Of a stretch of DNA of 27,239 bases, positions 21,678 through 27,239 are shown in pieces. This DNA is from Clostridiales bacterium (GTDB taxonomy: Bacteria > Bacillota_A > Clostridia > Christensenellales > Aristaeellaceae): the NCBI GenBank assembly GCA_024684665.1, contig JAIKWN010000072.1, positions 1 through 27,239 on the forward strand, written 5' to 3'. Made by a program: the position numbers and the translations under genes. Each line of letters opens with the position of its first letter. The first letter of the stretch is position 1. Under the pieces are notes generated by a model. The model was not told where the DNA came from. It saw only the letters and a program-made list of their open reading frames with translations, and searched no databases.

Positions 21678-21869
21678 ATGAACGCAATTATGAAAGCGAC
21701 CCTCGTACGCGCCATGCGCACCGTGTGTCAGACGGTGGCTACGATAGGCACCGCCGCGGTCTTCTCTGCGATAGACTGGAGGATGGTTGCGAGCGCGTTG
21801 GCGCTCGCCAGCAGCCTCTCAGTCCTGACCAGCCACGCAATAGATCTCCTAGAAACCGGGGACGAATAA
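21678..21869 (+). CDS. Orphan r1t-type holin-like small membrane protein
   Basis: 63 residues. The ATG at 21678 has GGAAAGGAG 7 bases upstream. An open frame extends back to 21429 but only through repeat DNA. The sequence has a short basic N-terminus (MKATLVRAMRT), a first hydrophobic segment (VCQTVATIGTAAVFSAI), a DWRMV turn, a second hydrophobic segment (ASALALASSLSVLTSHAI), and an acidic end. The RTxxQTxxATIGT...DWxxVxSxxxLAxxLSxLTS pattern matches the r1t family of phage holins, which form pores for lysin export. No endolysin or phage gene is nearby. It may be a prophage remnant or a co-opted small membrane protein. Confidence 0.7.
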   Translation: MNAIMKATLVRAMRTVCQTVATIGTAAVFSAIDWRMVASALALASSLSVLTSHAIDLLETGDE

Positions 21870-21916
21870 AACCCTCCCGCGTGGCCGAGAGGGAGGAACG
21901 TATGAGCGCGGCGCGG

Positions 21917-22954
21917 TCACTCTGCGGGATGCCCCGTCTGCGCCTTTTTCCTGCGGATGCGGCGGGCGATAATGGTCCCGGCGCTGACGAGCAGGGGAAG
22001 GTAGAAAGTCGTGGTTCGCCAGATCATCATGGCGGCAAAGCATTGGGCGCCGAAGATGGCACCGAAGTACAGCGTGAAGACGCCTTCCTGCGCGCCGGAG
22101 GCCCCAGGGATCGGGACGTAGGAGGCGGAAACGTACTGCACAAAGCCCATCGCGAGGATCTGCCCCAGGCTGGCCTCGCGGTGGCCGAGACCGCGGTAGA
22201 TCACGAAGAGCACCGTCATCAGACAGAATTGCTGCATTGCACCGTAGAACATTTGCAGGAAGATTTCACCGGGATGCTGGAAGACCTTGGCCGCGCTTGT
22301 GTGGAAGAGTTCTACGGTGTCGAGGAGACGGCGGTGGAGTTCTTCCGGATGCCGGGAGAGGCGCAGCTTCCGGATGAAGAAGTCGCAGAAGCGGATGAGG
22401 AGGCGGACCGGACCGCGGGTCAGTGAACAGATGAGCGCGAAGGCGACGCCCGCGGCGTTCACGAGATAGCCAATGACCAGCAGAGGAAAATTCAGCCCGA
22501 CATTCTCGCGGATGTATCCCCAATACGGGATGGCGAAGACTGTCATGAGGAGGGCAAGCATCGTCTGGAAGGCGACGAAGTGGCAGACGAGCACCGAGGT
22601 GCCCGCGCCGGCCGGGATGCCGAGCTCACGCAGGTAGTAGATCTGCATGGGTTGCCCGCCGGAAGCGCCGGGGGTGATATAGTAGTAATACTGCCCGCGG
22701 ACGGAAACCATCAGCGTATCCCGGAAGAGGAGGCGGTATCCCTGCCGCCGTAGCGCGGAATGGATGCCGAGAGCGTCGAAGACGATGTATCCGACAAAGC
22801 AGATGAGGCAGCCGAGGATGGTATAAGAACTCAGCCCCCGCAGGATGGCGGCGGCGGAGACGATCTCGCCGTTCGAAAAACCGATAGCGAGGATGATCAA
22901 TAGGATCAGCAGGATCAGCGGGACGCCGATCCACTGTGTTAGGCGCTGTTTCAA
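21917..22954 (-). CDS. LPG-synthase-TM / UPF0104-type membrane protein (flippase-like)
   Basis: 345 residues from a TTG at 22954, which has AAAGGGG 7 bases upstream. An ATG at 23002 in the same frame is less likely because a candidate -10 (plus 22998-23003) overlaps it. Eight or so hydrophobic segments are visible. The blocks RGQYYYYITPGASGGQPMQIYYLRELG and VQYVSASYVPIPGASGAQEGVFTLYFG are the typical repeats of this family, which includes the membrane half of MprF and lipid-translocase-like proteins. There is no C-terminal acyl-transfer domain of MprF, so it is a stand-alone membrane unit, perhaps moving lipid-linked substrates across the membrane. The gene is convergent with the holin-like gene. 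Confidence 0.85.
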   Translation of the reverse strand: MKQRLTQWIGVPLILLILLIILAIGFSNGEIVSAAAILRGLSSYTILGCLICFVGYIVFDALGIHSALRRQGYRLLFRDTLMVSVRGQYYYYITPGASGGQPMQIYYLRELGIPAGAGTSVLVCHFVAFQTMLALLMTVFAIPYWGYIRENVGLNFPLLVIGYLVNAAGVAFALICSLTRGPVRLLIRFCDFFIRKLRLSRHPEELHRRLLDTVELFHTSAAKVFQHPGEIFLQMFYGAMQQFCLMTVLFVIYRGLGHREASLGQILAMGFVQYVSASYVPIPGASGAQEGVFTLYFGAIFGAQCFAAMMIWRTTTFYLPLLVSAGTIIARRIRRKKAQTGHPAE

Positions 22955-22997
22955 ATTGGTTCCCCTTTGTGTTCGGAGTGGGGCACAATCTCTCCTT

Positions 22998-23026
22998 ATC
23001 ATACACCATTTCCAGCCGGATGGGAA
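22998..23026 (-). promoter_or_regulatory. Candidate promoter of the flippase-like gene
   Basis: Minus strand TTCCCA (plus 23021-23026), a 17-bp spacer and TATGAT (plus 22998-23003). The -35 is poor. Its place supports the TTG start at 22954. Confidence 0.4.
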
Positions 23027-23040
23027 ATACCATTCTCAAC

Positions 23041-23072
23041 AAAAAATAGCCGCAAAAAGATACTTTGCGGCT
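23041..23072 (-). terminator. Intrinsic terminator of the amino-acid ABC operon
   Basis: AGCCGCAAA (23048-23056) and TTTGCGGCT (23064-23072) form a perfect 9-bp stem. On the minus strand it is followed by ATTTTTTG. It lies 86 bp after the ATPase gene stop. Confidence 0.9.
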
Positions 23073-23158
23073 AAGTTTGGTTTTGGTTTTTATTGCGGTT
23101 TGGATCGCTCTGAGGTTTTGCTCCCGCGGAGTGTGAAGGAAGCGGGGATCACAACGCC

Positions 23159-23899
23159 TCACAGCACCTTGGACAGGAAATCCTGCGTTCTCGGGTGCTT
23201 CGGGGTGGAGAAGATCTCTTCCGGCGTCCCTTCTTCCAAGACGAGGCCGTCGTCCATGAAGAGGACGCGATCGGCTACTTCTTTCGCAAAACCCATCTCG
23301 TGCGTCACGACGACCATCGTCATGCCGTCCTGGGCCAGCTCCCGCATGACCTCCAGGACCTCGCCGACCATTTCGGGGTCAAGGGCAGAGGTGGGTTCAT
23401 CGAAGAGCATAACCTCCGGCTTCATGCACAGCGCCCGTGCGATGGCGACGCGCTGCTTCTGTCCGCCGGAGAGCTGATGGGGAAAGGCGGACGCCTTATC
23501 TGCGAGGCCCACACGCTCCAGCATGGAAAGCGCCTGCATGCGGGCATCCTGCCTCGACGATTTTTTGAGGTCCACCGGGGCCAGCATCAGGTTACGCAGC
23601 ACGTTCATGTTCGCAAAGAGGTTAAAATGCTGGAAGACCATGCCGACCCGTTCGCGCACGCGGTTGATGTCGGTCTTCGGGTCCGTCAGGCGGATCCCGT
23701 CCAGGACGACCTCGCCGGAGGTGCTTTTCTCCAAGCGGTTCAGGCAGCGCAGAAAGGTGGACTTTCCGCTACCGGAAGGGCCGATGATCACGACGACCTC
23801 ACCCTCGTATACGTCGAGGGAGATTCCCTTCAGCACTTCGAGGTCCTTGAAGCTCTTTCTGAGCCCGGAAACGTGGATCTTCACGCGATCATGATTCAT
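23159..23899 (-). CDS. Polar amino-acid ABC transporter ATP-binding protein (GlnQ-like)
   Basis: 246 residues. Walker [10 protein letters not shown] (40-48), Q-loop VFQHFNLF (88-95), signature LSGGQKQR (143-150), Walker [14 protein letters not shown] (163-175) and switch His H200 (VVVTHEM) are all present. The length and the [13 protein letters not shown] start match the polar amino-acid subfamily. It powers uptake together with the permease whose 3' end its start overlaps by 11 bp, showing tight coupling. It is the last gene of the operon, with a strong terminator after it. Substrate choice rests with the binding protein and cannot be fixed here. Confidence 0.96.
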   Translation of the reverse strand: MNHDRVKIHVSGLRKSFKDLEVLKGISLDVYEGEVVVIIGPSGSGKSTFLRCLNRLEKSTSGEVVLDGIRLTDPKTDINRVRERVGMVFQHFNLFANMNVLRNLMLAPVDLKKSSRQDARMQALSMLERVGLADKASAFPHQLSGGQKQRVAIARALCMKPEVMLFDEPTSALDPEMVGEVLEVMRELAQDGMTMVVVTHEMGFAKEVADRVLFMDDGLVLEEGTPEEIFSTPKHPRTQDFLSKVL

Positions 23900-24560
23900 G
23901 CTTTAGCCTCCTCTCCAGCAGCTTCGCTGCCCGCTGCAGCAGAAGGATCACGATGAGGTACATGGCACCGACGATGGCCCAGGTCTGGAAGGACATGAAG
24001 GTCGCGGCAACCACGTTTTTCGCGGTGTTGACGAGTTCCGGAAAGCCAATGACGGAGAGGATGGAGGTGTCCTTGAGTGTGATGATGAACTGGTTGATGA
24101 TGCTGGGGATCATGGTGCGGATCGCCTGAGGTAGGACGACGCGCTGCATGCTCCGCCAGTAGGGCAGCCCGAGGGAGCGCGCGGCTTCCATCTGCCCGAT
24201 GTCGACCGACTCGATACCGGCGCGGATGATCTCTGCCATATAAGCGCCGCAGTTGAGTGCCAGGCAGATCGTTCCAGCCTGCAGCGCGGAGAGGACAAGC
24301 CCTCCTTGGCGCAGGATGTTGTTCCAGAAATAGGGCACGCCGAAAAAGACAAAATAGGCAAGCACGATCATGGGCACGCCGCGGATGAGGTTCACAAAAA
24401 CTGCGGCGAACGCGCGGCACGCTTTTGAGGGGAGCACGCTCATGATGCCCACGATCATGCCGATGATGCAGGCGAAGAACAGCCCCCAGAGCGCCAGCAG
24501 CAGCGTCTGCCCCATGGCCTTCGCCATGAGCGGACCATAGATGGTGAGGATTCTCGTCAA
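23889..24560 (-). CDS. Polar amino-acid ABC transporter permease (GlnP/HisM-like)
   Basis: 223 residues from a TTG at 24560, with AAAGGGG about 9 bases upstream; a later ATG at 24530 is possible. Five or so membrane segments are visible. The cytoplasmic EAA loop ([31 protein letters not shown], about residues 121-151) is typical of the HisMQ family and contacts the ATPase. The single permease suggests a homodimeric channel. It lies after a hairpin that separates it from the binding-protein gene, so it is likely expressed at a lower level. Confidence 0.94.
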   Translation of the reverse strand: MTRILTIYGPLMAKAMGQTLLLALWGLFFACIIGMIVGIMSVLPSKACRAFAAVFVNLIRGVPMIVLAYFVFFGVPYFWNNILRQGGLVLSALQAGTICLALNCGAYMAEIIRAGIESVDIGQMEAARSLGLPYWRSMQRVVLPQAIRTMIPSIINQFIITLKDTSILSVIGFPELVNTAKNVVAATFMSFQTWAIVGAMYLIVILLLQRAAKLLERRLKHES

Positions 24561-24580
24561 ATGCGGTTGCCCCTTTCCTC

Positions 24581-24609
24581 AAAAAGGGAGGCGCCGCAGA
24601 GCGCCTCCC
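24581..24609 (-). terminator. Intercistronic terminator-like hairpin in the ABC operon
   Basis: GGGAGGCGC (24586-24594) and GCGCCTCCC (24601-24609) form a perfect 9-bp stem, and on the minus strand it is followed by TTTTTGAGG. It sits between the binding-protein and permease genes. Such partial terminators are known to give the binding protein a higher mRNA level than the membrane parts. Confidence 0.85.
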
Positions 24610-24634
24610 ACAGCGTACATGAATCCGGATTCCG

Positions 24635-25375
24635 TCAGTCGCCGAGGTATTTCTTCAGGATTTCATCGTAAGTGCCATTCGCGCGGATGTTCGCGAGACC
24701 GGCGTTGAATTTGTCGACCAGCTCCTGTTTGTCGGGGGAGAAGACGGCAAAGCCGTAATCTGCGCCCTCGTTAGCCGTTCCGTCCACAAGCTGCAGCGGA
24801 ACACCGTTGGACTTGATGTAGTCCGCCATGATGGGCGTATCGTCGAAGCAGGCTGCACACTGGCCGCCGATAACTGCCTGGTAAATGTCGGGCGAGCTCT
24901 CGAACGTCACCACGGTGAAGCCGTAGGTGCTGGCGAGACTGTCCGCGTAATCCTTGCTCTGCGTGCCGATCTTGACGGCGACGGACTTGCCGGAAAGTGC
25001 GTCGAAACCGGAGATATCGCTGCCCTGCGCGACGGCCATGGATTGCGCGGCATTGTAGTAGCCGTCGGAGAAGATCCAGCCAGATTCCTTCCGCGCATCG
25101 GTGATGGAAGCGCCGGCGATCATGCCGTCCTTCTGGCCGGCCTGGCAGGCTGCGATGGAAGCGTCCCATCCCAGGGGCTCGATGGTGTAGGTGAAGCCCT
25201 GATCCGCGGCGATGGCTGCGAGGAGCTCCACGTCGATGCCGACCAGCGTGCCGGTTTCGTCCGTGTATTCGAAGGGACGGAAGGCAGTGTCGGTTGCGAT
25301 AGCGTAATCCTCCGCGAGCGCGGCGCCGGAGAGCATCAGGGCGAGCGCAAGAAGCGCGGGCAGCAGTTTCTTCAT
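24635..25375 (-). CDS. Amino-acid ABC transporter substrate-binding protein
   Basis: 246 residues with AAGGAGG before the ATG. It is an SBP family 3 protein: DYAIATDTAFRPFEYTDETGTLVGIDVELLAAIA at the mature start is the classic signature, followed by PLGWDASIAACQAGQKDGMIAGASIT and the two-lobe fold. The signal peptide is MKKLLPALLALALMLSGAALA with a plain signal-peptidase-I end. There is no lipobox Cys, although Gram-positive binding proteins are usually lipoproteins. It would need another way to stay at the surface, such as a periplasm-like space. It probably binds a polar amino acid. A consensus promoter precedes it. Confidence 0.93.
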   Translation of the reverse strand: MKKLLPALLALALMLSGAALAEDYAIATDTAFRPFEYTDETGTLVGIDVELLAAIAADQGFTYTIEPLGWDASIAACQAGQKDGMIAGASITDARKESGWIFSDGYYNAAQSMAVAQGSDISGFDALSGKSVAVKIGTQSKDYADSLASTYGFTVVTFESSPDIYQAVIGGQCAACFDDTPIMADYIKSNGVPLQLVDGTANEGADYGFAVFSPDKQELVDKFNAGLANIRANGTYDEILKKYLGD

Positions 25376-25395
25376 GATCGGTTCCTCCTTACGTT

Positions 25396-25443
25396 AAGAC
25401 GGATTGTGACCGTCATTATAAAGACGGATGGCAGTTCTGTCAA
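25396..25443 (-). promoter_or_regulatory. Consensus promoter of the ABC operon with repeated box
   Basis: Minus strand TTGACA (plus 25438-25443), exactly 17 bp, TATAAT (plus 25415-25420). The box ATCCGTCTT occurs directly before the -10 (plus 25421-25429) and again 25 bp later (plus 25396-25404), and CCGTC/GACGG arms enclose the -10. A perfect promoter covered by such boxes suggests a repressor site. Confidence 0.8.
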
Positions 25444-25547
25444 CCCTTAAATGCAGGAAAACCGAAATAGAATTGCAATTTTCAACTTTCTTTTTGAAAA
25501 AATCATGCTAATTGATAGGAAGAACCCTGGCTGTGATGCAAATCGGG

Positions 25548-25576
25548 TTGACGAACGGGATGAAGTGTGCTATGGT
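25548..25576 (+). promoter_or_regulatory. Promoter of the C26 hydrolase gene
   Basis: TTGACG (25548-25553), 17 bp, TATGGT (25571-25576) with extended TGC. It lies 28 bp before the start codon and is divergent from the ABC promoter. Confidence 0.65.
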
Positions 25577-25604
25577 TTTCCCCATCGGAAAAGGAGGGAA
25601 AAGC

Positions 25605-26312
25605 ATGAAGCCTGTGATTGGTCTCATTCCGCTGGTGGATGAGGAGAGGGAAAGCTTCTGGATGCTGCCCGGCTACATGCAGGGAGTGGAGGAGGCGGGC
25701 GGCCTCGCCGTCATGCTCCCGCTGCTGACGGACGAAGCGGATCTCACGCGCCTTTTCGGAATGCTGGACGGCCTGCTCCTGACGGGCGGACACGACGTTT
25801 CCCCATCGCTTTATGGTGCGCCCGTCTCCTTGGCGTGCGGCGCGGTCTCCCCGGAGAGGGACGCGATGGAACGCGTCCTGCTGCGCCTCGCGCTTGCGCA
25901 CGATCTTCCCGTACTCGGGATCTGCCGGGGGCATCAGTTCCTGAACGCAGCGCTGGGCGGAACCCTGTACCAGGATCTTCCAACGGAACATCCTTCCTCC
26001 GTCAGTCACCGACAGAAGCCACCCTATGATCAACCCTCGCACACGGTACGCGTTCCGGAAGGAACGCCGCTGGCCCGCATACTCGACCGGGGGGACCTTC
26101 CGGTCAACAGCTGCCATCACCAGGCGGTGCGCGATCTCGCGCCCGGCCTGTCTCCCATGGCCTTCTCGGAGGACGGGCTCGTCGAGGCGCTCTGTATGCC
26201 CGGGAAGCGCTTCATCTGGGGCGTGCAATGGCATCCGGAGTTCTCCTTCCGGAGCGATCCCGCCTCCCGCGCGATCTTCCGGGCTTTCACGGAGGCATGC
26301 GGGGCAGAGTGA
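25605..26312 (+). CDS. Gamma-glutamyl-gamma-aminobutyrate hydrolase family protein (peptidase C26)
   Basis: 235 residues; AAAAGGAGGG is 6 bases before the ATG at 25605. An in-frame ATG at 25512 lacks a site and lies upstream of the promoter. It is a class I glutamine-amidotransferase-like fold: LLLTGGHDVSPSLYG (58-71), nucleophile C107 in LGICRGHQFLNAALGG, a SCHHQAV segment (169-175), and H210/E212 in WGVQWHPEF. This set defines the C26 family, including PuuD, which splits gamma-glutamyl bonds. The exact substrate is unknown. It is divergent from the amino-acid ABC operon, so imported compounds and freed amino acids may be linked, but that is inference. Confidence 0.92.
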   Translation: MKPVIGLIPLVDEERESFWMLPGYMQGVEEAGGLAVMLPLLTDEADLTRLFGMLDGLLLTGGHDVSPSLYGAPVSLACGAVSPERDAMERVLLRLALAHDLPVLGICRGHQFLNAALGGTLYQDLPTEHPSSVSHRQKPPYDQPSHTVRVPEGTPLARILDRGDLPVNSCHHQAVRDLAPGLSPMAFSEDGLVEALCMPGKRFIWGVQWHPEFSFRSDPASRAIFRAFTEACGAE

Positions 26313-26364
26313 GGAAACGGTCTTCTATTACGAATTTTGAAAATAAACGTTTGAATTCACATAG

Positions 26365-26400
26365 AAAGACGCCGGAGCACATGATCTCCCGCGTCTTTTT
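26365..26400 (+). terminator. Intrinsic terminator after the C26 gene, possibly bidirectional
   Basis: AAAGACGC (26365-26372) pairs with GCGTCTTT (26391-26398), extended inside by GGAG/CTCC around an 8-base loop with one C-C mismatch. TTTTTATT follows on the plus strand. On the minus strand the stem is followed by TTTCTATG, so it may also end the small acidic gene. Confidence 0.85.
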
Positions 26401-26420
26401 ATTGGGCTTGGATAAAAAGT

Positions 26421-26678
26421 TTATTCCTCTTGTTCCGCATCCTCGATTTCTTCTTCCACGTCGAAGACGTCTTCTTCGCCTTCGAGAATGAGGATGTCGT
26501 CCTCCGGTGCGTTCTTCGCCTGGACGATGAGCTCCCGGCTGTCGATGTCGACCGCGAAGATGGCTTCCGGCGCGGCGCTGTGGTCCCGGAGATACCGGGA
26601 GACCTGCTGCGCTTCCTTGCGATTCATGCGAAAGACGAGGGCGCGATGTTCGCTTTTTACAATTTCGGTTTCAGACAT
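26421..26678 (-). CDS. Small acidic protein, 85 aa, unknown function
   Basis: The ATG at 26678 has GAAGGG about 10 bases upstream. The first 60 residues look like a small alpha/beta domain (ALVFRMNRKEAQQVSRYLRDH, then AIFAVDIDSRELIVQA). The last 25 are almost all acidic (EGEEDVFDVEEEIEDAEQEE). I do not recognise a family. It starts 27 bp after the rubrerythrin stop on the same strand, so it is probably in that operon and may belong to an oxidative-stress response. The acidic tail could bind metal or shield partners; this is inference. Confidence 0.7.
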   Translation of the reverse strand: MSETEIVKSEHRALVFRMNRKEAQQVSRYLRDHSAAPEAIFAVDIDSRELIVQAKNAPEDDILILEGEEDVFDVEEEIEDAEQEE

Positions 26679-26705
26679 GGTTCGGTTCCCTTCGGTTGCA
26701 TTAGA

Positions 26706-27239
26706 TCAATAGTTTTCCGCGCGGACTTCGAAATAGCTCTGTGGATGGTTGCAGACGGGGCAGACTTCCGGGGCTTCCTTGCCCATCACGAGATGCCCGC
26801 AGTTGCGGCATTCCCACATCTTTATCTCGCCCTTCGCGAAGACCTGCTGCATCTCGATGTTCTTCAGCAGGGCGCGGTAGCGCTCCTCGTGCGCCTTCTC
26901 GATGGCGGCGACGCCGCGGAACTGCTTCGCCAGCTCCGTGAAGCCCTCTTCCTCAGCTTCCTTCGCGAAGCGGTCGTACATGTCCGTCCACTCGTAGTTC
27001 TCGCCCGCGGCGGCGGCGGCCAGGTTTTCCGCCGTCGTGCCCAGTTCGCCGAGCGCCTTGAACCAGAGTTTCGCGTGCTCCTTCTCGTTGTCCGCGGTCT
27101 TCAGGAAGAGCGCGGAGATCTGCTCGTAGCCCTCTTTCTTGGCGACGGAGGCGAAATAGGTGTATTTGTTGCGCGCCTGCGATTCGCCGGCAAATGCAGT
27201 CATGAGGTTCTGCTCGGTTTTCGTTCCTTTGAGTTCCAT
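26706..27239 (-). CDS. Rubrerythrin
   Basis: 177 residues. The start codon lies on the last three bases of the window, so the upstream region is not visible. The ferritin-like four-helix domain carries the di-iron ligands: E19 (FAGESQARN), E52/H55 (NEKEH), E94 region (FAKEAEEEG) and E114/H117 (IEKAH). A C-terminal rubredoxin domain has CxxC pairs at C144/C147 and C160/C163 ([16 protein letters not shown]). It is a cytoplasmic peroxide reductase that protects anaerobes against H2O2, taking electrons via rubredoxin or NADH-dependent reductases. All key residues are in place, so it is probably active. A small acidic protein gene follows in the same direction. Confidence 0.97.
   Translation of the reverse strand: MELKGTKTEQNLMTAFAGESQARNKYTYFASVAKKEGYEQISALFLKTADNEKEHAKLWFKALGELGTTAENLAAAAAGENYEWTDMYDRFAKEAEEEGFTELAKQFRGVAAIEKAHEERYRALLKNIEMQQVFAKGEIKMWECRNCGHLVMGKEAPEVCPVCNHPQSYFEVRAENY

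Noticed and set aside
21870..21900. CCTCCC/GGGAGG hairpin between the holin-like and flippase-like genes
   Set aside because: The stem is only 6 bp with a 12-base loop and no T-run on either strand, too weak to call a terminator.
22952..22991. Short upstream ORF before the flippase-like gene (GTG with AAGGAG)
   Set aside because: Its ribosome binding site would lie at or before the predicted transcription start, so it is probably not translated.

Overview
The window is a 27.2-kb, GC-rich (visibly around 60%) stretch of bacterial chromosome. Gram-positive-type AGGAGG ribosome binding sites, rubrerythrin, extracellular flavin reductase, L,D-transpeptidases with PG_binding_1 domains, a YkvI-type transporter and an r1t-type holin suggest an anaerobic member of the Clostridia, probably from a gut or rumen. 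Two intergenic palindromic repeats look like a family I recall from gut Firmicutes. No species is assigned. I see no rRNA, tRNA, CRISPR array, transposase or complete prophage.

Layout. 1-5785 (+): a cell-envelope run. It holds a 5'-truncated L,D-transpeptidase, a PG-binding/YkuD/PG-binding transpeptidase, then an SGNH-like protein, an MBOAT O-acyltransferase and a second SGNH-like paralogue. 5817-8097: an ArsC-family thiol protein (-) divergent from an SDR reductase (+) across a 23-bp tandem-repeat control region, then an M24 peptidase (-). 8098-8438: a control region plus a decayed repeat element. 8439-10895 (-): an 818-residue protein with an adenosine-deaminase-like metal site and a C-terminal DprA/SLOG-like Rossmann domain, divergent from a LysR regulator (11045-11998). 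12138-14030 (+): a secreted FMN/FAD flavin reductase. 14311-16662 (+): a secreted protein with a Thr/Pro repeat stalk and three PG-binding domains. 16765-17604 (+): a secreted ComEC-like metallo-beta-lactamase. 17614-19070 (-): a Dabb-domain protein and a YkvI-like transporter. 19465-21290 (+): an unknown 145-residue protein coupled to an RNA m5C methyltransferase, behind a structured leader. 21291-21869: a palindromic repeat and an orphan holin. 21917-22954 (-): an LPG-synthase-TM/flippase-like membrane protein. 23159-25375 (-): a polar amino-acid ABC transporter, divergent from a C26 gamma-glutamyl hydrolase (25605-26312, +). 26421-27239 (-): rubrerythrin and a small acidic protein.

How the genes fit together. 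The left end and the 14.3-kb gene serve wall crosslinking, wall binding and probable O-acylation of a surface polymer. The LysR gene lies between the deaminase-like gene and the flavin reductase and could control either or both. Several promoters share a TTGnnn -35 box, a 17-bp spacer and an extended TGn -10 box. Terminators are mostly clear hairpins, including one for the YkvI gene that lies antisense inside the neighbouring coding sequence.

The best candidate for an undescribed system is the deaminase/SLOG-like fusion with its LysR neighbour. Its metal-site residues appear intact, but its substrate is unknown and no RADAR-type ATPase partner is present here.
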